Assembly: GCA_958295665.1 (NCBI GenBank)
Contig: OY282558.1
Coordinates: 312,886,092 to 312,950,091 of the forward strand
Length of the DNA stretch: 64,000 nucleotides
Direction of reading: 5' to 3'
Origin: Tipula vernalis
Lineage: Eukaryota; Arthropoda; Insecta; Diptera; Tipulidae
The notes below the pieces were generated by a model that saw only the letters and a program-made list of their open reading frames with translations, was not told where the DNA came from and did not search any database. Shown here one piece after another: positions 35,935 to 48,620 of the stretch. The position numbers and the translations under genes are program-made. Within the stretch, counting starts at the first letter, position 1. Each line of letters opens with the position of its first letter.

Positions 35935-38077
35935 TAATTAAATATTAAATATGTTAATTATATTGAATATATTAAATATATTAAAACTATTAAATTTATT
36001 AAATATATTAAACATATAGTGTTAAATATATTAAATATATTCAATTTATTCAATTAATTCAAATTATATATATATTAAATTTATTAAAATTATTAAATAT
36101 ATTAAATATTAAATATATTAAATATATTAAAATTATTAAATTTATTAAATTTATTAAAATTATAAAAATTATTAAATTCATTAGAATTATTAAATTTATT
36201 AAATATATTAAATATATTCAATATTTTAAGCATATTAAATTTATTAAATTTATTAAATATATTATATATATTAAATATATTCAATTTATTCAATAATTTC
36301 AATTAATTCAAATTATACATACATATTAAATTTATTAAATTTATTAAATTTATTAAATATATTAAATATATTAAATACATTAAATATATTAAGTATATTA
36401 AATATAATAAATATATTAAGTATATTGAATTTATTAAATTTATTAAATTTAATAAATTTAAATATTATTAAATTTATTAAATTGTTTAAATATATTAAAT
36501 ATATTAAATTTAATAAATATATTAAACATACACAGTATACTTATTATATTAAATATATCAAATATATTAAATATATTAAAATTTCTTAAGTTTATTAAAT
36601 TTACTCAAATTATTAGGTTTATTAAATTTATTAAATTTATTAAATTTACTAAATTTATTAAATATATTAAATATATTAAATATTTTAAACATACTAAATT
36701 TATTAAATTTATTAAATATATTAAATATATTAAATACGTTAAATATATTAAATATATTGAATATAATAAATATATTAAGTATATTGAATTTATTAAATTT
36801 ATTAAATTTAATAAATTTAAATATTATTAAATTTATTAAATTGTTTAAATATATTAAATATATTAAATTTAATAAATATATTAAATATACACAGTATACT
36901 AATTATATTAAATATATCAAATATATTAAATATATTAAAATTTATTAAATTTATTACATTTACTCAATTTATTAGGTTTATTAAATTTATTAAATTTATT
37001 ATATATATTAAATATATTATATTTATTAAAGTTAAAAAATATATTAAATGTAATTAATATATTAAATTTATTCAATTTATTCATATTATATACGTATATA
37101 TCAAATTTCTTAAATTTCTTAAATATTTTAAATTTATTAAATATATTAAATTGATATATACATTAAACATATTAAATAAATCTAATTTATATTCAATTTA
37201 TTCAATTTATTCATATTATATATATTAAATTTATTAAATAAACCAAATTTATTAAATATATTAAAAATATTGTCAATATATTAAATATATTCAAATTTAT
37301 TAAATTTATTAAATTTATTCAATTCATTTAGTTTATTAAATTTACTAAATTTATTAAATATAATAAATATATTAAATTTATTAATATATTAAATACATTA
37401 AATATATTTAATATAAGAAATATATTAAATATATTAAATTTAATAAATTTAAATATTACTAAATTTATTAAAATGTTTAAATATATTAAATATATTAAAT
37501 ATATACAATATATTAAATATATTAAAATTTATTAAATTTATTCAATATATTACGTTTATTAAATTTATTAAATTTATTAATTATATTAAATATATTAAAT
37601 ATATTAAATATATTAAATTTATTAAATTTATTAAATATATTAAATAAATTAAATATATTCAATTTATTCTTATTATATACGTAAATACATATTAAATTTA
37701 TTAAATGTATTAAATATATTAAATTTATTAAATATATTAAATATATTAAATATATCAAATACATTAAAGATGTTAAATAAATTAAATATAATCAATTTAT
37801 TCAATTTAATCAATTTATTCATATTTAATATATTAAATTTATTAAATTTATAAAATATATCAAATTTATTAAATATATTAAATACATTAAATATATTCAA
37901 AATAATAAATATATTAAATATATTAAAATTTATTAAATTTATTAAATTTATTCAATTTACTATGATTATTAAATTTATTAAATGTATTAAATATATTAAA
38001 TATATTAAATATATTAATATATTAAATACGTTAAATATTTTAAATGTATTAAATATAATAAATATATTGAATTTATT
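35935..38077 (+). repeat. 9-bp AT satellite, left block
   Basis: Over 2.1 kb of ATTAAATAT / ATTAAATTT units in near-perfect 9-bp phase. Larger order is visible: ATATAATAAATATATTAAGT occurs at 36402 and 36761, and the rare marker CACAGTATAC at 36531 and 36890, both 359 bp apart. A second marker, TATTCAATTTATTCA followed by TTATATA, recurs near 36045, 36280, 37065, 37195 and 37650. Because the unit is three codons long, frames stay open and encode periodic peptides (NIFNKFN, YIKYIKF, LLNLLNI); these are not genes. Confidence 0.93.
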
Positions 38078-39369
38078 AAATATTTATTTTATTTCTACGG
38101 CTTTCGAGATTGTTGTTAAAAATCAAATTCAATCGCATTTACATAGCAATAGTTTAATTAGTTGCTTCCAATCTGGGTTTAGAAAATTTCATAGCACTTC
38201 TACTGCGTTATTAAATGTGTGTGATGATATTAGGCGTAATATGAATAATAGGGAATTAACTTCTTTAACTTTGTTAGATTTTTCTAAGGCCTTTGATTCT
38301 ATTAATCACAGAATCCTTTTTAATAAACTCTTATCTCAGTTTAGATTTTCGCTTTCTGCTGCCAAATTGATTTTTAACTATCTTTCTAATCGTTCTCAGG
38401 CAGTTTTTTTCGACAATTCCTTGTCTGATTTCCTTCCTGTAATTTCCGGCGTGCCTCAGGGTTCAGTGCTGGGTCCTCTATTATTTTCTATGTACATAAA
38501 TGACATAGAAACCTTCATTCAACATTGTTCATTTTATATGTTCGCTGATGACGTTCGAATTTATAGAAATAGTCGTTTAGATCAGAATTCTATTGTTAGG
38601 AATATTTCTCTGATTAATGAAGATTAAGGTAATATCGTTAGATGGTCGGTCTCTAACAGGCCCGTTTTAAACGCGAATAAATCTAAGTCGATTATAGTTT
38701 ATAAAAAACCGTTAGATACCTCGTCCTTTCCTGGTATTTTTCTGCAGGGTTCGCTAATTGAATATTCAAATACTGTTAGGGATTTAGGCTTAGTTATTAA
38801 TAAAACTCTTACTTGGGGCGACCATTTAGTTACTATTAGTAAGAGGGTCTTTGGCATGCTTAGTTGTTTGTATAAAGTGGTTGGATTTTCTGATAGTCAG
38901 TTCAGGAAAAAATTGTTTTTGTCTTATCTTCTTCCTCATTTTATTTACAGCGATATAGTTTTATTCGGTATGCTTCAGGAAAATATGAATGTTCTCCAAA
39001 GATGTTTCAATGCTTGTACCAGATTTATTTTTGGTATTAGGAAGTTCGATCATATTTCTGCCTACTCTAGCCTTGTTTTAGAATGTAGTTTATCTATTTT
39101 TTTACGAATTTCGCGTTTGTCTTTTTATTTTTAAACTTCTCAAAGCTAAGGAGTCTTGTTATCTATATAGGAAATTAATGTTTAGTAGGTTTCATTCCTC
39201 TAACTTACGCCTAATTCCCGCTAAAAATTGTTGTAGGTCGCTAAATACGTCATTTTATGTTAAGGGAGTTTCCCTTTGTAATTCAATTCCATTGGAAATT
39301 AAGAGATTAGGATCGACAAAATTATTTATACGTACGGCAATACGTAGTTTTTTAATTTATTTATATTAA
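38078..39369 (+). pseudogene. Non-LTR reverse transcriptase (jockey/CR1 group), little decayed
   Basis: The frame reads AFEIVVKNQIQSHL, then SCFQSGFRKFHSTSTALL (RT motif 2), LTLLDFSKAFDSINH (motif A, first catalytic Asp), GVPQGSVLGPLLFSMYINDI (motif B) and FYMFADDVRIY (motif C, catalytic Asp pair). The thumb follows with LNANKSK and VRDLGLVINKTLTWGDH. The C-terminal domain has FSDSQFRKKLFLSYLLPHFI and, after a shift, PAKNCCRSLNTSFYVKG, ending at 39369. Only two lesions are evident: a TAA at 38625-38627 in frame with the flanking coding sequence, and a frameshift near 39110-39135. The endonuclease and the first part of the RT are absent through 5' truncation. All catalytic residues visible are intact, so the copy is recent compared with the other relics here. 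Confidence 0.92.
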
Positions 39370-39640
39370 CTTTGTTATTTTTGTTAATTTTTAATATTAT
39401 TTCACCTCGTGCTGTACATTTTATTGTAAATGAGCTACTGCTCAAAATAGAATGTGTAAGCCTGAGGTGGAAATTGTTTGAAAAAATTTAAGAGGTTTTT
39501 ATGCCTAATGGAAGCAACTTCATTTTTTTTTTGTTTCGATTGCTTTGTTTCCATGTGTGCTTTTCCTTTTAATACTAAATTATTTATAAAATACTATAAA
39601 TAAATAAATAAAAAAAAAAAATAAATAAATAAATATTATT
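38078..39640 (+). mobile_element. 5'-truncated non-LTR retrotransposon inserted in the satellite
   Basis: Satellite stops abruptly at about 38077 and resumes at about 39640. The insert begins in the middle of the RT domain, contains the rest of ORF2, a 3' untranslated region with ATGAGCTACTGCTCAAAATA near 39430, and ends in an (AAATA)n-like tail at 39598-39637. Truncation at the 5' side is typical of target-primed reverse transcription. Target duplications cannot be distinguished in the satellite. Confidence 0.88.
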
Positions 39641-39802
39641 AAATTTATTAAATTGTTTAAATATATTAAATATATTAAATATATAAAATATATACAATAT
39701 ATTAAATATATTAAATATATTAAAATTTATTAAATTTATTTAATTTGTTCAAAATATTAAGTTTATTAAATTTATTTAATTTATTAAATTTAATAAATTT
39801 AA
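39641..39802 (+). repeat. 9-bp AT satellite, middle block
   Basis: Resumed ATTAAATAT/ATTAAATTT units between the 3' tail of the non-LTR insert and the MITE. It ends in TTTAA, giving the TTAA that flanks the MITE. Confidence 0.88.
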
Positions 39803-40483
39803 GAGGACATTACACCTTCAAATTTAAAAAAATGAAATTTTTTCAAACATTTTTTTGATGGAATAAAAAGAGATATCTTAATGAAACTTTCCATTGACAT
39901 TTTATTTAAGTCAAAGCATACACAAAAAATTTTTTTAGATTTTTTTTCGCCCCTTGTCGTCTGCTACCGTCATTTTCCAAGAAGACCGAAAATTCGCGGC
40001 GTGCATCAGAACTGCTCTTAGAAAAGTCTGAAAAAAAACGGGGTTTTATTCAGCATTAAATCGCCCTTGGAATGAACTTAACGGAAGAAAATGGTCTAAA
40101 AAATAACAAAATGGCGGCATTTTTTCGAAAATGGAGCTTTTTTGTCCCCTGCAATTTGTTGTAACTCAAAAAATTGAAAGCCGATTTTCCCTTCCGTATT
40201 TCATTCTGAGCCGAAATATGTGTAGATCAACGTGTTAAAATTTTAGAACGATGGGATAAGTAGTTTTTTCTCCATCTTGCACGTCAACTTGAAAAACGTA
40301 ATTTCGAGATAATTGAGTTTAAAGTACAGCGAAGTAGACCAAAACAATAAAATAAAATAAAATTTTTTTTGTTGACATTTTCATGTTTATATTGTTAAAA
40401 TCCTGTTCTAAAACGTTCATTCTAACATATTCGATCATAAAAAAAATTTCGATTTTTTAAAAATCTGAAGGTGTAATGTCCCC
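39803..40483. mobile_element. 681-bp MITE with TTAA target duplication, inserted in the satellite
   Basis: The left end GAGGACATTACACCTTCA (39803-39820) and the reverse complement of the right end GGGGACATTACACCTTCA (40466-40483) differ at one position. Both are flanked by TTAA (39799-39802 and 40484-40487), and satellite lies directly outside on both sides, which fixes the borders. The interior is richer in G+C, has no open frame of note, and encodes no transposase. The TTAA duplication suggests mobilisation by a piggyBac-type or other TTAA-targeting transposase. Confidence 0.88.
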
Positions 40484-40494
40484 TTAATAATTTT

Positions 40495-41650
40495 TTTGAA
40501 TATATTAAATATATTAAATATATTAAAAATATTAAATTTATTATATTTATTAAATATATTAAGTATTTTAAATATATTAAATATATTATATTTATTAAAT
40601 TTATTATCTTTATTAAATTTATTAAATTTATTAAATATATTAAATTTATTAAATTTATGAAATATATTAAATATATTAAATTTATTAAGTATTTTAAATA
40701 TATAAAATATATTAAATATAATAAATTTATAAAATTTATTAAATTTATTAAGTTTATTAAATATATATAATATATTAATTATATAAATATATTGAATATA
40801 TTATATATATTAACTATATTAAATATATTAAGTATTTTAAATATATTAACTATATTAAATGTATACCATATATTAAATATTTTAAATATATTAAATATAG
40901 TAAACGTATTAAATTTATTAAATTTATTAAGTTTATTAAATTTATTAATTTTATTAAATTTATTAAATTTATTAAATATATTAAATTTACTAAATTTATT
41001 AAATTTATTAAATATATTAATTATATTAAATGTATTAACTATATTTAATTTATTAAATTTATTAAATATATTTAATATGTTTAATAGATTAAATTTATTA
41101 AATTTATTAAATATATTGAATATATTAAATATTAAATAAATTAAATTTATTATGTATATTAAATTTAATAAATTTATTAAATATATTAAATATATTAAAT
41201 ATATTAAATATATTGAATATAATAAATATATTATATATATTAAATATATTAAATATGTTAAATATATTATATATATTAAATATATTAAATATGTTAAATA
41301 TATTAAGTTTATTTATTTAATTAATATATTAAATATTAAATAATAAATATATTAAAAATATTAAATAGATTAAATAGATTAAATATATTAAATATATTAA
41401 AATTATTTAATATATTAAATTTAATAAATTTATTAAATATGTTAAAGATACTAAATATAATAAATATATTAAATATATTAAATATATTAAATATATTAAA
41501 TTTATTAAATTTATTAAGTTTATTATATTTAATATAGTTAATATATTTAATATATTTAATATATTTAATATATTTAGTAAATTTAATAAATTACATAAAT
41601 TTAATTAGTTTAATAAATTTTATAAATTTATTAAATATATTAAATATATA
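40495..41650 (+). repeat. 9-bp AT satellite, right block, with an inverted terminal part
   Basis: Continues the same ATTAAATAT units. From about 41525 to 41585 the unit switches to TTTAATATA, the reverse complement, marking an inversion within the array near its right border. The border with single-copy-like DNA is at about 41650. Confidence 0.9.
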
Positions 41651-41659
41651 ATCGAGGTT

Positions 41660-44640
41660 GACGTACTAGGACTGAACTTGTAAAATTCACTAAATACATT
41701 CAGTATAGCCGAGGGTTAAGTAAAATTATAAGAATTGCAAGATTTTCAAATTGATGAAATTTGTTATTAAATCTGTTTCTTTAATGCTACATTTTTTTCG
41801 TTAAGTAATTTAATTATTTTCCTTTTTCTACTACGCTTTTTTTGTTTTATATAAAAGTCTTTTCCAATCGTCTACATAAAAATACTATAATTATATAGTT
41901 CGGTTCCATAAAAACATAAAATTTATAAAATTAATAATTTAAAAATGAATATGCGTTAACAGTCGAATAAAACAAAAGTTAGTAAAAATTGTAATTTTAA
42001 AATATACTATTCTCATTGGAACTAGCAACTCTAGTTGCTATTGGTAATTGTTTTCACATTTTTCAAATAATAAATGCTCTGGTGCAAAATTAGCTGTAAC
42101 CTTTCAATTTTTCTAGAAACTGACCCAGGTAAGCCATTCAGAACCACTTATTGAATGTGTTTTTTTGGCAAACATCAATTTGTGCATATCATGACGAAAT
42201 TTTTTTAGAATGCAGTCAATTCTGGTTTCTAATAATACGATAAAGACATATAAAATATAGAAATTCTTTGGCCAATTCGAAAGGCCAATTAAACGAAAGC
42301 ATTTCTTGTATACATCAAATAGTTTCACCATTTACTTATATACCAGAATTATTTGAAGCCCAACAATTTTTAAGGCACAATACAATTTGGCGGAATGAGA
42401 AGGATCTGAACTAAAAAACCATTGTTGATTCTGATTCAGGAATGCTACTATTTCTAAGCGCAATCTTTAGGAAATCAATGAAATGGAAGGATTAATTACT
42501 ACATACTTGTTGTTAATCGGAAAATCATTTACAATGATACTGTTGAAAGAATAAATTTGTAGATGTTATTGCAAAATCAACATGGACTGGACACTCTAAT
42601 TAAGGTTGCAAAAGGACGATATCTACATATTTTGTTGTAAATAAATGTGTATACTTTGAATTATCATCAAATACATTTTTTGTTTAGTTTACAGTCAGGT
42701 ATTCTTCCTGATTATAATTAAAAATTACTGTAGATAAATACATTTTGCAATTATTTTCAATGCTGTCCTCATTCGAAATAGAATATCTAATTTTATTGCT
42801 TCTAATAAATAAACTCTTGATAGAAATAAATTGTGAATTACATGACAACTTCATTTAAATCAAAGCATTTAATGAATAGATGACGAGTTTAAAACAATAT
42901 GAGATTGGTCATGAATATCAAGTTAAATACTTTACGTTACGTTTATGTAAACACCGATCTACGTTTAATAAACTTTGAACAAATACCTTTTGAACAACCT
43001 TTATCACGCTTTAAATGCAAATGAAATTATACAAAAATATTTCTGTTACTTATACATCGCTTTAACCTTTGCATTTTTCTTTTGAGGAGACATGTCATTG
43101 ACGAAGTTTCTTCATCAAGCCGCATTTACGCAATAGTTTTTACAATGAATATTCTATAAGCCACATTTCCACTTGCAGCTAAATTTTTCTTTTGTCATTT
43201 TAAATCGGCGTAGTTACCGGGCTATTAGATATCAAAAGTAGGTGTTATTCAACGAACGTGTAATTACGAGATAGAAGAAAATCGAGAAAAAAAAACATTA
43301 AAATTATTCATTTTCGGCCTATAACTTTTAAACAAAATTGTGCGTTCAATAAATTTAATTTTTTTGTAGAAAATCCTTAAATTTTTATCGTATTTACTCA
43401 ATCCAAATCATCAGTTCAAATGAATTGTGGGATGTCTTACTTTGGGAAATTTACAACAACAATGCCATACCAACTTTTTGTTTATGTAGAATTAAGGAGA
43501 TACTATCAAATTCCCAAAAATAAAAATTCCAAAATAATTCAAAATAACGTGCCCCATTAAAAAGGATGACCCTATTAAATTTTTGTTTACTACAATATGA
43601 CAATAAAGGAAGCTTCATAATTTCTTGTCGTCCTTGCCCTGGAAGGACCAATGCTAATTGTCTTTGGGAAATTTTTTATTTTATTATGTGAAATACAAAC
43701 GTTAATATTATTATAAATTCAAATATTTTTGAAATTTTTCTGACGTTTTCCTGTCATCCTTGCGCAAAGGATCTAGTGCAAAGCGGTTTTATAGTTCTCT
43801 ATTTTAGTACCCGAGTAATTATTAGAAAACACAATTTTATTAAAAATGTTCCAATTTCTATGAATGTCATCATTTCAAAAAATCATCAAAGCGGCACATT
43901 GGGAGCGGCACCCCCATCCTCTAAGGTATAACACGAATTAAAATAATATTTAAAAAGTTTGTTATTTTCGGTTTGGGGCCGTGATACATGTACAATTTTT
44001 GGCCTTTAATGCTGCATACTCGAAAACTGTCGACAGTAACTTTTTTGGTAATTTGGCAACAGAAAAACTAGACGGAATTAATTGTTCCTCATGTTTTTTC
44101 AAAAATTACTAAAAAAATGTTTGTTTTAGTTAGTTTTGAAAGCTCATACTTCAAAAGGCTACAATTTTACATGCATAGCAATCTATAAAACTAGCAATCT
44201 ACTTTAATTATATGTGTATAAAATAACATTAGTTTTTCAGTCGGGTAATATGTACATTCAAATGTGATTAGACATGTGTTCGAGTGATTGGAAAATTTAG
44301 TGAGTATTAGAAATTTTCTTTAGAGATTTATGGTCCATTTTACATTTATAATAACTATTAATATTGTTTTCAATGGCGAAATAAAATAATAAAGTTAATT
44401 TTAAAGCTAGATATCAGAATATAGTGCTTAGATTAAATAATAAAGGGGCTGATAACTGCGTGTGGCAATTCAAATTATTCAGGATTGGTTGATAAGGGCT
44501 CAAAATGGTGTTACTGGTTAAATTATATTTTTTTTATTAAGAAGTCCTAATGAAAACATAACTTACACATTTTATTAAATGGCTAAATTTGATGTTATTT
44601 TCGTGAAAGAGTTTTTTATAATTTACGCAAAAAGCATTTT
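41660..44640. other. AT-rich stretch without recognised genes
   Basis: No coding region recognised on either strand. CTTGTCGTCCTTGCCC near 43625 and CCTGTCATCCTTGCGC near 43751 look like a diverged duplication, and GCGGCAC occurs twice at 43892-43912. Confidence 0.45.
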
Positions 44641-44649
44641 TTATTTCCT

Positions 44650-46295
44650 AAGATGATTGTTCCAGAAAAATGCCCAAAATTATTAAATATAACCGTAAAG
44701 ACATTGAAGCAAATAACATTACTAGATCAACAATTAGAAATTGAATTTATAAGAGGGCAAACCAAAGTTCGTTTGAGCTATCGTAAGTACTAGCTGCTGA
44801 AGATGGAGCAGATATTGTAGACTGGCCTGGCTCAAAACACGCAAAAGGAATCCCACGTCGTAAGCAAGATGTCAATAAAGTTGTTAAAATTTTTTTAGAT
44901 GCGCCACCCAGTGATCTTCTATATAACAACATTTTCCGGGAAATTCATGGTATAACGAGAGTTTCCTTAAACGGTATCCAAATTTGACAGTTCGTTCTTC
45001 AGAACCAATAACCGATGTCAGTTCGAAAGTCGCCTAGACAAATACTCGTGGAACCAGCCAAATCGAAATTTACCTAACTGACAAAGTCGTTCTGCGAAGA
45101 AGGTTAAAAGTTCAATTAATCTTGAAAATTTCAAAAATATTGTTGGTCCAGACAAACTGAAACCGTTTAAAAATTTCCCAGAAAGTCATTCAGAACATTT
45201 TTTATTACTTTTAAACACTTTATCTTCAATGAGAGCAAATAGGGAAAGTGACGATCTTGAACACGAAATAATAAGTAAGGCCAAAAATGAGATAGGCGAA
45301 TCATCGCAAGAAATACATACTATTAAATTCATTGATGAGGTAATAGTATATTGTATAACAAGTGGAAAAAACGAGTCATTGCAATACGAAAATGAAATTT
45401 GCAGCCTGAGCGATAGCGAGGGCTGCAATCACTTGAGTATTGGAATTACACGTTTTCACACGAATTTTACACTCTATTTTTTCTACGATACAATAGTCCT
45501 ATAATATTTATAATTTAAAAATAATTAACAACATAAAAAATAACAAACTTGTACGGATCAACAAATCTTATAAAAGAAACGATCATAATATCAATAAGAC
45601 ATTTCGTTTTTCATCAGAATAGTGTTGTAATTGAGAAATCGTTGTGCAATGAAAATTGCAACACGATTTATGCAATGCATTTTCTTTATATAATTTAAAT
45701 TCAAAAATCATCGTCGAAAGCATATATTACTGCACTCTCGTAGAAAAAAGTAATTAAAAGTATTAAAGTGTTTGATCTTCGTGTTCAAATAACGACCATT
45801 TTTTCCAAAACTTGCATAGTTCAAAGGTCCAGAAAACTTCAACTTATCCAGCATACCTGTGCATATAGATGACACAAATGGTTAAATTCAACCCTTTCTC
45901 GCGGTCCCTGAATCTAACGTACGGAAAGAAATTAAAAATTCAGAAAATCGAAGATATTTTATTTCATCAACACTTTACCAGAAAGAAGTATAAAATAAAA
46001 TTAATCGAAGAAGGATTGCAGACCGAGAAGGAAAATCGAATTAGGGAAAAAAAAATCGAATAAGGAAAAATGGACCAAGAAGTGTTAATTAGACAAAAAC
46101 ACAAATTGGGGAGAATAGATAGTAAGTTAAGTAAAAAGTCTAAACCATTAATGAAAACTGTGATATCGAAGAATTATTCTTCTGCCACTAATGTCACGTT
46201 CGAAAATTGTTTAACATGTGGCATGTGCTTGTTGGAGCATGAAGTAAGAAGACTTCAAAGGCAGAAACCTTTGGAATTGGGCAGTTGTATTTAAT
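44650..46295 (+). pseudogene. Decayed ORF cluster of unknown origin
   Basis: Several coding-like plus-strand segments follow one another in different frames. 44660-44960 gives HAKGIPRRKQDVNKVVKIFL. 44975-45030 gives NPNLTVRSSEPITDVSSK, faintly like the N-terminal part of pogo/Jerky-type transposases (P.LS.R.PE.TS). 45229-45504 is a 91-residue frame rich in Glu and Ser. 45869-46063 gives KKLKIQKIEDILFHQHFTRK then LQTEKENRIREKK. 46070-46294 is Lys-rich and ends CLTCGMCLLEHEVRRLQRQK with two Cys pairs. The order (DNA-binding-like start, acidic middle, basic and Cys-containing end) suggests one old transposase or regulatory gene. I cannot name the family, and no terminal repeats were found. Confidence 0.3.
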
Positions 46296-46299
46296 TAGA

Positions 46300-47565
46300 A
46301 TAGAGCAAAATAATTACTATGTAAATTCAAAAGGGAGTAACCATTGGGCTACTGCCCGTCAAATGTGAATCTTCATTTAAGAAAGATAAATTACTAAATG
46401 ATTTGTAAATCAGTTGTAATATTAAATAAAGGAAAAAAAATGTGCTTCAAATGTGCTGGACACATTACTAAAGTAGCCAATTAGGAGTTTCCTGCAATTT
46501 ATCTAAATTTGAAAGTTACAATATGGACTGTGCTCGGACGAATATTAATCATGAATTCATTTGTTCAGTTTGTATATGTAACTAATTATTTAAGACTGAA
46601 ACCATGTAGCTTAAAGTGCAAAGTGCAAACCTTTTTTGAATTGTGATTTAATTTTTTATTCCTTATTAAATCTTAATATATTTCGAATTCTAGATTTAAG
46701 CTAAATGTACCAAACTTTAAGTTTTGTAGTATATGAGTAAATTGAATAAATTTTATTTCTTTTACAAAAGTTACGAACTGGCATAGGCACTGAAAATGAT
46801 CATAATGTTTTTGTATAAATAAAATACAAAGGGGCTCTTTACTGTAGTAGAACAATAAGGCCCCATTACTGAATAAATATGGCATATTACAGGAAAATGC
46901 AACTTATCTCGTTTAATGTGATATTTTATATCATCAGTGAAATTTGTCAACTAGATAAAGCGTAATTTTTCCGTAAAAAAAAAATAATTCGCTTAAATGG
47001 GTTTAAATTTTGAAAAATTTAGGTTTCTAGTTGGCATAAGTGTGGCATATAATAGATATAATGTTTAAAAATTTGTCAACAGAGCCCAACTGTTAAGAAA
47101 CCTCCATTTACCATCTACACAAACTACATAGTCACAATATGGGAATATGTTTCAAATTGCGAGTTGATTGGCCTAGTTTAGTAACACTTCCTTCCACAGT
47201 TTTCTATGAAATTGATAATTTTCGAAACTTGTCGTCAGAGCCTGTGTTTTAAATAATACAAATATAATAAGAAAGCCGTTTTATCCTTATATATCACATA
47301 TATGGTGACTCTTAAGGAAGTACAATAACTTCGGGAGGACACTAATCTGAACAAAAAATTATATGACAGCACATATCCCATCTGTAACCGTTATAGAGAT
47401 AAGCAAGATTTCACTGTAAAATAAGTCACTTTGAATTTCACATGTAACTTAAAAACTATTACTAACACATAACTCAAATCAACGTTTTCTTATCGCAAAT
47501 TAATTAGTTAATCAAAGATAATTGTTAAATTGATAATAAATACACTTCACACTAAAAAAATGTGG
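46300..47565. other. AT-rich stretch without recognised genes
   Basis: No coding region, repeat or RNA gene recognised. Confidence 0.5.
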
Positions 47566-47574
47566 AAATCTAAA

Positions 47575-47695
47575 ATTTTTTCAAGATTTTCTAAGGTTCT
47601 CCAGGATTTAAATCCGGAGATCTTGCAGGCAATTCTTCATTTGGTCTTTTAACACCAATTTTGAGATTGTCTACATGCAAACGTCGTCGATAGCG
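47575..47695 (-). pseudogene. Tc1-like transposase fragment
   Basis: The minus strand reads LPARSPDLNPGEP, matching the W.ARSPDLNPIEN motif with the third catalytic acidic residue of Tc1-type transposases, preceded by LHVDNLKIGV. Only about 40 residues can be followed. No terminal repeats were located. Confidence 0.5.
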
Positions 47696-47769
47696 TAGAA
47701 AATAGTTTTCGATGTAGACAATATAGACAATATGTAGACAATGAAAATATGCGTTAAAATAGTATCGAT

Positions 47770-48620
47770 ATAGTAAACCAGTGTGGTATAGAAAAAAGTA
47801 TTTCTAGTATGTTAAATGGTTTAATTCTTTCTTGTCGAATAGGGTACAGAGTGTAAAATTTAATAATTGTGTTAGTCAAAGTTTAGTAATTAATGATGGA
47901 GTTCCACAGGGGTCTGTATTACGACCATTGCTGTTCTTGATTTATTTAAACTTCATATTTTAAACTGAATTTAACTCTGTAGCGGTTGATTTGCAGATGG
48001 CTTAGCAGATGATACTATTAACCGTATTTGTTTTGACTTAACATTGCTCAAATGTTTGCTCAAAACTAGTCAAATGAATGCGTCTCAACAATTAAATAAC
48101 ATGAACGCATTATTGATAACTCTTTAAATTGCAAGTGTAAGAAAGAAAAATCTTCTTAATTATCTGGTATAGCGGTGATACGTAAAATGTATATTTTAAG
48201 ATTAGTTTGTCCAATTGCTTAAACGTGTATTTTGCACTCGTTAACTGAAAGTTGCCTTATGGTACCGTTGGTTTGTTGGGGAGGTACGTATTATGTTACG
48301 ATTAAGCCATTTTTTACTGCAAAGAAACATATATTGAAAATTATGAAGGGTAAGCCAAAATTAACGGAATAAATATTAACACAAATTCAGGTTTATGAAA
48401 TATAATTTTTAAAGCTTTACATTAAGAATGTTATTGTAACTAAATTAAGATATTTTATCTAAATGTGAATAAATTCCTAACATATTTCAAATAGGAGGGC
48501 TTTAGCCAACAAATATTAAGGGCTAATTTTCAATATAAAATTTTTTGTGCTCTGCAAATGATAAATTTTTATCGAGCGATTAACACCCAAATATTTAACA
48601 AATTCTTAATATTTTAGTTC
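47770..48620 (+). pseudogene. Non-LTR reverse transcriptase relic
   Basis: At 47870-47955 the frame reads INDGVPQGSVLRPLLFLIYLN, the RT motif B. Near 47995 the active-site region survives as DGLADDTINR. Near 48277-48350 WGGTYYVTIKPFFTAKKHIL and KIMKGKP match the conserved C-terminal stretch of CR1/jockey-type proteins. Stops and frameshifts separate these blocks. It lies next to the Tc1 fragment and just outside the intron-bearing transposon at 48.94 kb. Confidence 0.7.

Noticed and set aside
40792..41139. Long open frame of repeated LNI/LLN residues, and similar frames at 36102-36302, 36757-36948, 37522-37900 and 41152-41343
   Set aside because: They are translations of the 9-bp satellite; a period of three codons keeps stops out of some frames.
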